A DNA stretch of 64,000 nt, from positions 1,860,001 through 1,924,000 of the forward strand of contig NZ_CP035758.1 of assembly GCF_004208415.1 (NCBI RefSeq), in the 5' to 3' direction. Below the pieces are notes generated by a model, which was given only the letters and a program-made list of their open reading frames with translations, made no database searches and was not told where the DNA came from. The first letter of the stretch is position 1. Each line of letters starts with the position of its first letter. This document shows, piece after piece, positions 8,557 to 16,058 of the stretch. Both the position numbers and the translations under genes were made by a program. The DNA is from Ktedonosporobacter rubrisoli (GTDB lineage Bacteria > Chloroflexota > Ktedonobacteria > Ktedonobacterales > Ktedonobacteraceae).

Positions 8557-8796
8557 CTACTTGGAAGCGCTGGTGTCGTCAGAGAGGTCCAGCGAGCTGC
8601 TAGCATTGCCACCCTTGGTGCCAACTGCCAGAGCCTCGACTCCGGCGCTGCCGTCTGCACCGGAAGTGGCGTTAGTGTAAGCTACGCCCTTGCCGCCGAA
8701 GTTGGCTTTGCCGCTACCTGTGACTTTGTGGGTGTGATGGTACTTTTTCTTACCACCGGCAACCATTTCGAGTTCCTGTTCATTGAGTTCGAACAT
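8557..8796 (-). CDS. Double-glycine leader peptide P4
   Basis: A 79-residue precursor with leader MFELNEQELEMVAGG; the mature part is 64 residues. An upstream in-frame ATG at 8952 exists, but it lies inside P5 and lacks a ribosome site. The start at 8796 has AAGGA 10 bases upstream and matches the paralogs. It combines the KKKYHHTHKV head of P3/P7 with the SGADGSAG middle of P1/P2 and the LDL tail of P1/P5, a clear mosaic. Confidence 0.87.
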   Translation of the reverse strand: MFELNEQELEMVAGGKKKYHHTHKVTGSGKANFGGKGVAYTNATSGADGSAGVEALAVGTKGGNASSSLDLSDDTSASK

Positions 8797-8848
8797 GTCT
8801 TTTAGTTCCTTCCTAGAAAACGGGTGTTTTATATTAGAAGTAAAGGAA

Positions 8849-9088
8849 TTACTTAGAAGCGCAAGTATTGTCAGAGAGGTCCAGCGAGCTGCTAGCATTA
8901 CCACCCTTGGTGCCAACTGCCAGAGCCTCGACGCCGGCGCCGCCGTCTGCATCGGAAGTGGCGTTGGTGTAAGCTACGCCCTTGCCGCCGAAGTTGGCTT
9001 TGCCGCTACCTGTGACTTTGTGGGTGTGATGATAATGCTTCTTACCACCGGCAACGTTTTCGAGTTCCTGTTCATTGAGTTCAAACAT
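8849..9088 (-). CDS. Double-glycine leader peptide P5 (only copy with a cysteine)
   Basis: A 79-residue precursor with leader MFELNEQELENVAGG and mature part starting KKHYHHTHKV. Unlike every other copy it carries a cysteine, four residues from the C terminus (NTCASK in place of DTSASK). That could allow dimerisation or attachment through a disulfide, or may simply be drift. Middle variant SDADGGAG. Confidence 0.86.
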   Translation of the reverse strand: MFELNEQELENVAGGKKHYHHTHKVTGSGKANFGGKGVAYTNATSDADGGAGVEALAVGTKGGNASSSLDLSDNTCASK

Positions 9089-9161
9089 AATATTTCACAT
9101 TCCTTTCCGGCTAGGATGTTACACGTATATTTGTGATTAACACTTTACGTAAAATCGATAA

Positions 9162-9416
9162 CTATTCGGAAACCTCGGTGCTATCGGAGAAGGACAGCGA
9201 GCTGCTAGCATTACCGTTCTTGGTACCCACTGAAAGGCCTTCACTTGTGATGTTGCCATCTTCATCAATACCATTGTTTGCGTAGCCCACGCCCTTGCCG
9301 CCAAACTTGGCGCTACTGTTGGCCTTTACATTGCGCTTGTGGCTATACTTTTTCTTACCACCAGCGACAAGTTTAAGCTCCTGCTCGTTAAGTTCGAACA
9401 TATGCTTAATTTCCAT
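9162..9416 (-). CDS. Double-glycine leader peptide P6 (divergent copy)
   Basis: An 84-residue precursor. Two ATGs are possible (9416 and 9401). The ribosome site AAAGGA lies 10 bases before 9416 but 25 before 9401, so the start is 9416 and adds MEIKH to the usual leader MFELNEQELKLVAGG. The mature part keeps the family frame (KKKYSHK, FGGKGVGYAN, VGTKNGNASSSLSFSD) but diverges in the middle (GIDEDGNITSEG) and lacks HxHK. It lies between two copies that are much closer to one another, so it has escaped homogenisation or arose earlier. Confidence 0.83.
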   Translation of the reverse strand: MEIKHMFELNEQELKLVAGGKKKYSHKRNVKANSSAKFGGKGVGYANNGIDEDGNITSEGLSVGTKNGNASSSLSFSDSTEVSE

Positions 9417-9472
9417 GTTTCAAGATTCCTTTCCGTCGCATCCGAGACTTAGAAGGTTCTGTACGCTAATAA

Positions 9473-9712
9473 CTACTTAGAAGCGCTGGTGTCGTCAGAG
9501 AGAGTCAGCGAGCTGCTAGCATTGCCACCCTTGGTGCCAACTGCCAGAGCCTCAACGCCGGCGCCGCCGTCTGCATCGGAAGTGGCGTTGGTGTAAGCTA
9601 CGCCCTTGCCGCCGAAGTTGGCTTTGCCGCTACCAGAGACCTTGTGGGTGTGATGATACTTTTTCTTACCACCGGATACTGCTTCGAGTTCCTGCTCGTT
9701 GAGTTCGAACAT
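9473..9712 (-). CDS. Double-glycine leader peptide P7
   Basis: A 79-residue precursor, identical in protein sequence to P3. First gene of the tightly packed P7-P3 block (gaps of 52-73 bp). Its upstream region carries the 65-bp element at 9852-9916 that is duplicated upstream of P9. The ribosome site is slightly different (GAAAGGGAATAAAG). Mature part starts KKKYHHTHKV. Confidence 0.87.
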   Translation of the reverse strand: MFELNEQELEAVSGGKKKYHHTHKVSGSGKANFGGKGVAYTNATSDADGGAGVEALAVGTKGGNASSSLTLSDDTSASK

Positions 9713-9851
9713 GTCTTTATTCCCTTTCGAATATAAGATGTCAACTATTAATGTTAACGTTTATTGACTATCTGAGTAACTCTTAAATCTGTGATCTTCG
9801 TCACAATTTCTTTGTAGCTAGAAATGTGAATTGCTTTCGCAATATCTAAGA

Positions 9852-9916
9852 GCCTCACTACTTTCTACAACGCGTAGAGTGGGAAATAGTAACAACTAGT
9901 ACTTGAAACTTGTAAA
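9852..9916 (-). promoter_or_regulatory. Upstream element A, duplicated before two peptide blocks
   Basis: A 65-bp stretch about 140 bp upstream of P7 that aligns without gaps to 10830-10894, about 126 bp upstream of P9. By hand, roughly 50 of 65 positions match. The most conserved cores, read on the plus strand, are GCCTCACTA, CTACAACG, GTAACAA and TAGTACTYGAAA. It is probably a promoter plus regulator site shared by the two blocks. Confidence 0.6.
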
Positions 9917-10136
9917 CTGAATTTAGTAGCAATAATTCTGAAAACCTGTAGAGAGATACTATGATGACGGGCAGCATAAAACACCGTGATACCCTTAATA
10001 GTGTTTACATTGCTTTTTGTCATCTCATCACTCTTTCTAGAAATAGGAAGGAGAAAAACTAGAGTTCCCCGCCCTCCCTATTTCTAATTACTCAGAATTA
10101 TCCTGATAGCCGAGCCTGCTGGAGACCCGGAGCTAA
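9917..10136 (-). other. Spacer between P8 and P7 with 3' hairpin
   Basis: Together with element A this makes a 424-bp gap without a gene. A 10-bp inverted repeat lies at 10038-10047 (TAGAAATAGG) and 10077-10086 (CCTATTTCTA), 50 to 99 bp downstream of the P8 stop. It is the likely 3' end of the P9-P8 block, although no U run follows on the minus strand. Confidence 0.45.
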
Positions 10137-10382
10137 TTAGATAGCCTCGGAGATGCCAACGCCGACCACGAACTTGACGCTCTCGCCCATTACGTTGATG
10201 TCCTGGCCGATGATCTTGGTAAATACCAGATCCTTACCGAGGAGACCGCCCTTGGCCGAACCGTTGATATCGATGCCCAGATCGGTCTTGCCATTGCCGT
10301 TAATGGGATCAGCAGCAGCCTTCTTGTGGCCTTTACCACCGGCAACCATCTCAAGTTCCTGCTCGTTCAGTTCGTACATCAT
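10137..10382 (-). CDS. Double-glycine leader peptide P8, unrelated mature part
   Basis: An 81-residue precursor with the same leader type (MMYELNEQELEMVAGG) but a completely different 65-residue mature part. That part begins KGHKKAAADP and ends in a hydrophobic, Val/Ile/Gly-rich segment (ESVKFVVGVGISEAI). There are no cysteines. The amphipathic tail is more like a class II bacteriocin than the P1-P7 family. Ribosome site AGGAAGGA. Confidence 0.82.
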   Translation of the reverse strand: MMYELNEQELEMVAGGKGHKKAAADPINGNGKTDLGIDINGSAKGGLLGKDLVFTKIIGQDINVMGESVKFVVGVGISEAI

Positions 10383-10478
10383 ACTCGTTTTTCCTTCCTG
10401 AAATTAGAATTTTAATTTTTGAGGTCGTAGCTGTTATAATAAACGCTTCAGATCCTCAATTTAGCACACGAGTGTTTC

Positions 10479-10498
10479 GTAGTACTCAAAAGTACTAC
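10479..10498 (-). promoter_or_regulatory. Palindrome overlapping the P9 stop codon
   Basis: A perfect 8-bp inverted repeat (GTAGTACT, CAAA, AGTACTAC) covering the P9 stop codon and lying about 100 bp upstream of P8. Its sequence matches the TAGTACTYRAAA core of elements A and B. It may therefore be a third copy of the same regulator site, or an intercistronic hairpin. Confidence 0.45.
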
Positions 10499-10704
10499 TG
10501 GTTAATCGTGCTATAACTCACAATTAGGCTCGCGGGATCAACAGTAAGGGTGGTAGTAACGGGGACGATAGCTACTCCAGGTGTATTGGCAACCTGAGTG
10601 GCTCCTCCATTACTCGAAGCGGAGCCACCTTCTGCGTTGGCGGCTGCACTGGTGGCGCCACCAGCTACCTGTTCAAGCTCCTGATCGCTCAATTCAAACA
10701 TCAT
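10495..10704 (-). CDS. Double-glycine leader peptide P9, third mature type
   Basis: A 69-residue precursor with leader MMFELSDQELEQVAGG and a 53-residue mature part (starts ATSAAANAEGGSASS, ends ASLIVSYSTINQ). It is rich in Ala, Thr, Val, Ser and Gly and has neither Cys, His nor Lys. The frame is open to 10773, but the ATG at 10704 has AAAGGA 10 bases upstream and aligns with the other leaders. First gene of the P9-P8 block; element B is 126 bp upstream. Confidence 0.78.
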   Translation of the reverse strand: MMFELSDQELEQVAGGATSAAANAEGGSASSNGGATQVANTPGVAIVPVTTTLTVDPASLIVSYSTINQ

Positions 10705-10829
10705 AGCTTTAGCATCCTTTCTTGTCATTAAATACATTAATGTATTTAATCCAGTGAGCACCTTTCTCGGCACTGCGCTGCGTCCTGTCCGGCAGTCTGC
10801 CCGTGCTCATGGTATTGGTATCTTGAAAG

Positions 10830-10894
10830 GCCTCACTAATCACTACAACGGGTGGAGGTGCTGATGGTAACAATTAGTACTCGAAAATAGTAAA
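10830..10894 (-). promoter_or_regulatory. Upstream element B, duplicate of element A
   Basis: This 65-bp stretch pairs with 9852-9916, gap-free and with about 50 of 65 matches by hand alignment. It lies upstream of P9 at nearly the same distance as element A lies from P7. The TAGTACTCGAAA core is at 10876-10887. Confidence 0.6.
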
Positions 10895-11429
10895 AACTTT
10901 TTTGTGAAAAGCAATTAAGAATTTGTGTATAACAATAATATAGAGTGAAATAAGATGAAACAAAAAGATACACAATGAGATAATTGAATGTTCATCTCTT
11001 TTTGTTTTTTCGCGGCGTTTTCGGTACGATAATGTATGCTCTTTCATTAACCTTTAAATCAACTTGATGATAAGGTACACTATATATATATGAATGCTGG
11101 GGCTTTTCTGCTTCCCAATTCTAGTTCTCTCTGCGCTTGATGTACAATGCTTGCTCTTGCTTTTAGTTGATAGTTACTTGCCTGCCTGCTTTCATGGTGG
11201 ACGGCGGACGCTGGCATGACGTCCTTCTCTTCGGCACTTTTTGGCAGGCATATTAATAATTTATGGCAAAGCCAGGCCAAATGTTGCCTGTTTCTGCTGT
11301 CTTTACCGTAATGCAGTGATCTCAGCTCTTGTCGATCTACCATGTTATAAGCATAATGGCTTTTACATGGACAATGAATTTGTATGCTGTTCATTCCATC
11401 TCTTATTTAGAAAGGATTAATTTGTAGTT
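10895..11429. other. Intergenic region between the peptide locus and the antiporter
   Basis: An AT-rich stretch of about 535 bp. It should hold the antiporter promoter and the far-upstream part of the P9 regulatory region. A 104-codon minus-strand ORF (11080-11394) has no recognisable domain, leader or ribosome site, and I do not consider it a gene. Confidence 0.4.
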
Positions 11430-13013
11430 GTGCTTCACTCGACAATTGTTCAGACTCTGGGTCTGCTTGTTATTATTATTATTCTGGCTACTATTGCTCC
11501 GCGTATACATGTTCCATATGCTGTGTTGTTGGTAATTGGTGGGGCTATCCTTGGTTCCCTGCCATTTTTGCCTCATATTGTGCTGGAGCCAGACCTGGTA
11601 CTTTTGCTTTTCTTACCTCCGCTTGTGTTCTCTTCGGCCTGGTTTACTTCTTGGCGCGATTTTCGGCGCGAGTTCCCTGCCATTTTCTTGCTGGCGATTG
11701 GCCTGGTACTGGTGACTATGCTGGCTGTGGCTTTGGTAGCCCATCTGGTTATCCCTGGTTTATCCTGGGCTTCGGCTTTCCTGCTCGGCGCTATTGTTTC
11801 TCCCACTGATACCGTTGCCGCCAGCACGGTTCTGCAGAATTTTGGCTTATCGCGGCGGGTAACGACGATTATTGAGGGCGAGAGCCTTGTGAATGATGCT
11901 ACGGGACTGGTTGCTTACCACTTTGCTTTGGCGGCGGCTGTCACTGGTACTTTTTCCTTACCGAAGGCCAGCCTGCAGTTTTTCGTGAGCAGCATTGGCG
12001 GTATTGTGCTCGGCCTGGCCCTTGCCATTCCTGTATCCTGGCTCCATAAGCTGCTTCACTATCCGCCAAGCGAGATCCTGCTCACTGTTTTAACCTCTTT
12101 TGCTGGCTATCTCCTTGCCGATTCATTTGGCATGTCGGGAGTCCTGGCTACTGTGGCGGCCGGGCTCTATCTTGGCAGGCAATCGGCAAACTTTTTTGCT
12201 TCCGACACGCGTTTGCAGGCAAATTCTTTCTGGAATGTGCTGGTCTTTTTGTTTAATGGCCTGATTTTTCTCCTGCTTGGCTTGCAGCTCAATATGGTAA
12301 TTGTTCACAGTGCGCAGCTCTCTTTTATAGCCCTTCTGGGCTATGCAGCCTTGATCAGCCTGACTGTGATCGGCGTACGCATCCTGTGGTCGTTTACTTC
12401 GATGGCGATTTTACGTTTCCTGCATAGCTATTTTCATCTGCGTTATCAGGTTTCTGACTGGAGATATACTTGTGTGATTAGCTGGGCGGGTATGCGCGGT
12501 GGCGTTTCGCTGGCGGCTGCTCTGGCTGTGCCGAGCGTGACGGCGAGTGGCCAGGCGTTTCCTGCTCAGAGCTTGATTATCTTTTTGACCTTTGGGGTGA
12601 TTCTCTCGACACTGGTTATCCAGAGTCTGACGCTGGGTCCTTTAATTCGCCTGCTGGGTTTGGAGGAAGATCATTCGTTGGGCAAGGAAATGAGTATTGC
12701 CCTGCAAGCTGTGACCGATGCGGTGGGACACTGCCTTGAGGAGTTGCAGCAGCAGGACTGGGCTCCTCAAGGCTTTATCTCGCTCCTGTCTGCTTTTTTC
12801 AAAAGGCGCAAAAACTTGCTTGCGCATCTGGCGGCTACTGAGCGCGATACAGTTAAGGAGCGCATTCAGGCACGCCAGAGGGTGCAGAATGAGCTGCGAC
12901 AGGTTGAGCGGCGTACGCTGATTGATTTGCGCAACTCGGACCAGATCAGCGATGAAGTATTTCACAGAATCGAGCGCGAGCTGGATCTCCGTGAGAGTAG
13001 CAGGATTTTTTAG
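11430..13013 (+). CDS. CPA1-family Na+/H+ antiporter
   Basis: A 527-residue membrane protein that exchanges Na+ (or K+) for H+ and so controls pH and salt balance. About a dozen hydrophobic segments fill residues 1-410, including the transport-site motif ESLVNDATGLVAY around residue 150, with the conserved Asn-Asp pair. A cytosolic tail of ~110 charged, helix-forming residues follows (rich in E, R, Q). The start is a GTG with AAAGGA 13 bases upstream. It is transcribed alone, away from the peptide locus, and ends in a strong terminator. Confidence 0.92.
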   Translation: MLHSTIVQTLGLLVIIIILATIAPRIHVPYAVLLVIGGAILGSLPFLPHIVLEPDLVLLLFLPPLVFSSAWFTSWRDFRREFPAIFLLAIGLVLVTMLAVALVAHLVIPGLSWASAFLLGAIVSPTDTVAASTVLQNFGLSRRVTTIIEGESLVNDATGLVAYHFALAAAVTGTFSLPKASLQFFVSSIGGIVLGLALAIPVSWLHKLLHYPPSEILLTVLTSFAGYLLADSFGMSGVLATVAAGLYLGRQSANFFASDTRLQANSFWNVLVFLFNGLIFLLLGLQLNMVIVHSAQLSFIALLGYAALISLTVIGVRILWSFTSMAILRFLHSYFHLRYQVSDWRYTCVISWAGMRGGVSLAAALAVPSVTASGQAFPAQSLIIFLTFGVILSTLVIQSLTLGPLIRLLGLEEDHSLGKEMSIALQAVTDAVGHCLEELQQQDWAPQGFISLLSAFFKRRKNLLAHLAATERDTVKERIQARQRVQNELRQVERRTLIDLRNSDQISDEVFHRIERELDLRESSRIF

Positions 13014-13022
13014 TACTTTTTG

Positions 13023-13052
13023 GCATGATTCTGCCAAGAATCATGCTATCAT
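13023..13052 (+). terminator. Intrinsic terminator of the antiporter gene
   Basis: A perfect 10-bp stem (GCATGATTCT, loop GCCA, AGAATCATGC ending at 13046) starting 10 bases after the stop codon, followed by the T-rich TATCATTC. Confidence 0.85.
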
Positions 13053-13154
13053 TCTTTATATAGAGCTTCTTCTCTCTTTATAACTGCTTATTTGGGGATG
13101 TGATGTTTGATCCTTCTGAAGGATTAGAGATAGCTTCTGGAAAGGCGCAAGCTG

Positions 13155-13985
13155 ATGCATGGCAAGGAGTGGGTAAAAATATGGCGTGACGATATGTTGC
13201 ACGGCCTTGAGCTGCATCAGGCAAACTATGTGACTCATGCGTTTGCGCGCCATATGCATGATTATTATGTCCTCGGCCTGATTGAGGAAGGTGTCCAAAA
13301 GTACTGGCATGCCGGCTCCCGTTATGTGACGACGCCAGGTGGTATGTTTGTGATTAATCCGGGCGAGGCGCATACGGGCGAGGCGGCAATAGAAAGCGGC
13401 TTTATGTATCGCACGCTTTATCCTGATGTGGACCTTATGCAGAGGGTAGCGAGCGAACTGACCGGACACCTTGAGGGCTTGCCATCTTTTCAGGCAGGGG
13501 TTATTTATGATCCAACTATGAGCAGGCTTGTGCGTGATCTACATATTGCTCTTGGCCAGGAACTTACGCCGCTGGAGCGTGAGTCGCGCTTCCTTTCCAC
13601 TTTTGCTCTGCTCATTGGACGTTATGGCAGGGAGCATCTATCCGAGCGTGCTCCAGGCCGAGAGCAGGGTGCGGCAAGACAGGTTCGTCGCTATCTTGAT
13701 GAGCATTATGCTGAGAAGACGACGCTATCTGAGCTCGCGCATTTAGTCAATTTCAGCCCATATTATCTGCTGCGCATCTTCGAACGTGAGATTGGCATTT
13801 CTCCCCATGCTTATCTTGAAAGCGTGCGCATCAAGCATGCCCAAGATCTGCTTGCCCGCGGTATTACGCAGGTTCAAGTTGCCTATGAGTTAGGCTTTAG
13901 CTCTCAGAGCCATTTTTCCTATCGCTTTAAACGTTTGTTGGGTGTTACGCCCGGGGAATATGTGCGTTTGCATAGGTCTAGCTAA
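13155..13985 (+). CDS. AraC-family transcriptional regulator
   Basis: A 276-residue regulator with an N-terminal cupin-like ligand-binding domain (residues ~10-150; RHMHDYYVLGLIEEG and FVINPGEAHTG are typical of the AraC sensor fold). The C-terminal double helix-turn-helix is at ~175-272 (LSELAHLVNFSPYYLLRIF, then VAYELGFSSQSHFSYRFKR and GVTPGEYVR). The start has GGAAAGG about 10 bases upstream. It stands alone and its target is unknown. Confidence 0.92.
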   Translation: MHGKEWVKIWRDDMLHGLELHQANYVTHAFARHMHDYYVLGLIEEGVQKYWHAGSRYVTTPGGMFVINPGEAHTGEAAIESGFMYRTLYPDVDLMQRVASELTGHLEGLPSFQAGVIYDPTMSRLVRDLHIALGQELTPLERESRFLSTFALLIGRYGREHLSERAPGREQGAARQVRRYLDEHYAEKTTLSELAHLVNFSPYYLLRIFEREIGISPHAYLESVRIKHAQDLLARGITQVQVAYELGFSSQSHFSYRFKRLLGVTPGEYVRLHRSS

Positions 13986-14079
13986 GGGCTAATCTACCAA
14001 AAGCGTTGCTCTGACTGAACCGCTGGCGATCCTAAACACTTGCGCGGGAGCCTGACGGCGAACAGCCAGAGATACGCGC

Positions 14080-14619
14080 TCAGGTTTTCAATAGGGCAAT
14101 AACATCCTGCAGCCAGCTTAGCTCCATCTCCAGGGCGCGGCGCTGATGGTCGAGAACAATGCGCGCGCTGAGCAGATGTTCGCTCCAGGCGCAAGCTGCG
14201 CTAACATGCTGGTGTTGCGCTTGTAACGCCCGATAGCGCTCTTCAAGGGCTGAAGCAACCTCTCCATGTGGCAGGCAGGTGAGCGCTACGCCAAGGCCCA
14301 GATCGTAGTCAAAGCGCTGGTGCTCGCTGGAGTCCAGCGCTGTGCGTGCCAGTTCCTTGAACTGCTGCCGACCGCTCTCGGTTAGGGTGTAAACCTTACG
14401 CTGCGAGGGTCCCTGGCCGGGATTGGGCTCTTCGCTGGCCTCTACCCAACCCCCGGCAACTAGCTTATCAAGGCTCTGGTAGATGGAGGAGAGGCCGATG
14501 TTGGTCCATTGGCGAATCGAGCGCGCAGTAATCTGCTGATTGAGTTCGTAGCCGTGCATGGGGCGCTCGGCTAGCAGGGAAAGCAGGAGCAATGGGAGCC
14601 GCGCGCGTTCATGATTCAT
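14080..14619 (-). CDS. PadR-family transcriptional regulator
   Basis: A 179-residue regulator with a winged helix at the N terminus (RPMHGYELNQQI, SIYQSLDKLVAGGWV, RKVYTLTESG) and a helical C-terminal dimerisation domain, as in PadR/Vir proteins. An ATG at 14670 would add 17 residues inside the upstream gene; the ATG at 14619 matches the family start MNHERARL. Its start overlaps the end of the carboxymuconolactone decarboxylase-like gene by 11 bp, so the two are translationally coupled and probably function together. Confidence 0.9.
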   Translation of the reverse strand: MNHERARLPLLLLSLLAERPMHGYELNQQITARSIRQWTNIGLSSIYQSLDKLVAGGWVEASEEPNPGQGPSQRKVYTLTESGRQQFKELARTALDSSEHQRFDYDLGLGVALTCLPHGEVASALEERYRALQAQHQHVSAACAWSEHLLSARIVLDHQRRALEMELSWLQDVIALLKT

Positions 14620-14929
14620 TGCCTGGCTCGTCGAATGGACGTAAGGCCGCGACGGCACTCTCTGTAACATGTAAGCCTGCCGCAGGTATACCTACCAGGA
14701 TCGCACTCAATACTTCAGCACGCGAAGCTCCGAGTTGTTTGGCCTGGGCCGCATGAAATTCTATGCCTTGTTCCAGTCCAAGGGCAGCCAGGACGGCCAG
14801 ATAGGCTAGCTCTGCAGTTTTCGGATCGAGCGCCGAATGCTCTGTCATGATCCGATCAGCATTTAGCCAGGCTTGTATGGTCTCAGGGGCTTCTTGCAAG
14901 CAGGCTATAAAGCCAGGACTCATCGCCAT
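14609..14929 (-). CDS. Carboxymuconolactone decarboxylase/AhpD-like small protein, redox cysteines absent
   Basis: A 106-residue alpha-helical protein of the CMD/AhpD fold (TAELAYLAVLAALGLEQG, HAAQAKQLGASRAEVLSAIL, a second helix pair). In AhpD-type members a CxxCxxxH motif carries peroxidase chemistry; here the His is kept (EFHAAQA) but both Cys positions are Leu and Gly. It is therefore not a thiol peroxidase. It may be a decarboxylase-like or binding protein. Coupled by 11-bp overlap to the PadR gene; ribosome site AAGGGAG. Confidence 0.8.
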   Translation of the reverse strand: MAMSPGFIACLQEAPETIQAWLNADRIMTEHSALDPKTAELAYLAVLAALGLEQGIEFHAAQAKQLGASRAEVLSAILVGIPAAGLHVTESAVAALRPFDEPGNES

Positions 14930-15052
14930 ATTGTTGTTCTCCCTTTCTTTAAATTCTATTACAGAATATTCTACTGCAGAATAATAACATGGAAAAGCAC
15001 AATTATCAATAGGAAAAAAGTTAGAGCCGGCTGGCAGGACCTGGCTCCAAGA

Positions 15053-15961
15053 CTAGAGAGAAGGTAGTTCAACCTTAGCGCTATGCAAGATCACTGCGCT
15101 GCCTTTGATACGCGTTAGCTTGATAGTAGTGTTGGCTACATAAGCCTCGGCTAGCAGTCGAGAAGCTCGGCCCATGGCATATCCCTGCCCAATAGTGAAG
15201 CTATGCCAGCCTGGAGTCTTCTTGCCTAAAATCTCGTGTTCGGTGAGATAAGCGCCAAGGGCACAGGCTGCAACGCCGGTGGCCGGATCTTCGTTAAAGC
15301 CAGCCCTGCGCGGAAATTGGCGCGCCTCTACCTGGAGGCCTGGCTCTCGTGTTTGGAGCGTAAAAGGATAAAAGCCAGTGGTCTGATAAGTGTCGCAAAG
15401 CTGCCAGAGCGCCTCGAAATCTGGTTGCAGGCTATCTAGAATATGATAATCGCGTAACGGTACCATAAGCTTGGCTCGTGAGGTAGAGACAGATTGAATC
15501 GGTCCCCAGGCTAGATGTATGGCTTCTTCAGGAATATGCAGGACCCGGGCAACTTCTCCTAAAGAGGGATTGTGGCTGGCAAATGTGGCTGGGAACTGCT
15601 CAACAGTGACCTCGCTGCCCTGCGAGTTTTGTTGCCACTCTACCGTAATCGGTCCCAATGGTGTCTCTATATGAACAGGTGAAGCGGTGAGGAGGTGCTG
15701 GTTGGCAAGGGCGCTCACAGCACCAATTGTTCCGTGCACACACATTTCCATCTCGTGCTTGGGAACAAAATAACGCAGGCGGGTGGCAGCATTTGCCGTG
15801 GATGGATTGAGCACAAAAACCGTCTCTACGCCAAAGTGAGCCGCTAGCTCTTGCATGTGCTCAGTTTTCATCAGGCTTGCGTTGAGGACGATGGGAGCGG
15901 GATTGCCTCCGCCCGGCTGGGCCTCAAAAACGCGGGTATAGATGGTTGGGAATTGCTCCAT
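15053..15961 (-). CDS. PhzF-family isomerase/epimerase
   Basis: A 302-residue protein with the two-lobed diaminopimelate-epimerase-like fold of PhzF. The family motifs FEAQPGGGNPAPIVL, the catalytic-Glu region VETVFVL (around residue 46), MCVHGTIGAV and the C-terminal NEDPATGVAA are present. PhzF-type enzymes isomerise small carboxylic acids; in most bacteria the substrate is unknown. No phenazine genes are nearby, so phenazine synthesis is not implied. Confidence 0.9.
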   Translation of the reverse strand: MEQFPTIYTRVFEAQPGGGNPAPIVLNASLMKTEHMQELAAHFGVETVFVLNPSTANAATRLRYFVPKHEMEMCVHGTIGAVSALANQHLLTASPVHIETPLGPITVEWQQNSQGSEVTVEQFPATFASHNPSLGEVARVLHIPEEAIHLAWGPIQSVSTSRAKLMVPLRDYHILDSLQPDFEALWQLCDTYQTTGFYPFTLQTREPGLQVEARQFPRRAGFNEDPATGVAACALGAYLTEHEILGKKTPGWHSFTIGQGYAMGRASRLLAEAYVANTTIKLTRIKGSAVILHSAKVELPSL

Positions 15962-16058
15962 AGGCTTATAAGTTCCTTCTCCATTGGCTGATTTTTGTTT
16001 TCTTTCCTATTCTATTCTGTTTCCTATGCTTATGCTAGTCAAGCTTTCCTCTCTATAC

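Noticed and set aside
11080..11394. 104-codon minus-strand ORF upstream of the antiporter
   Set aside because: No domain, no hydrophobic segment, no ribosome site, and an amino acid make-up typical of chance ORFs. It lies in an AT-rich control region.
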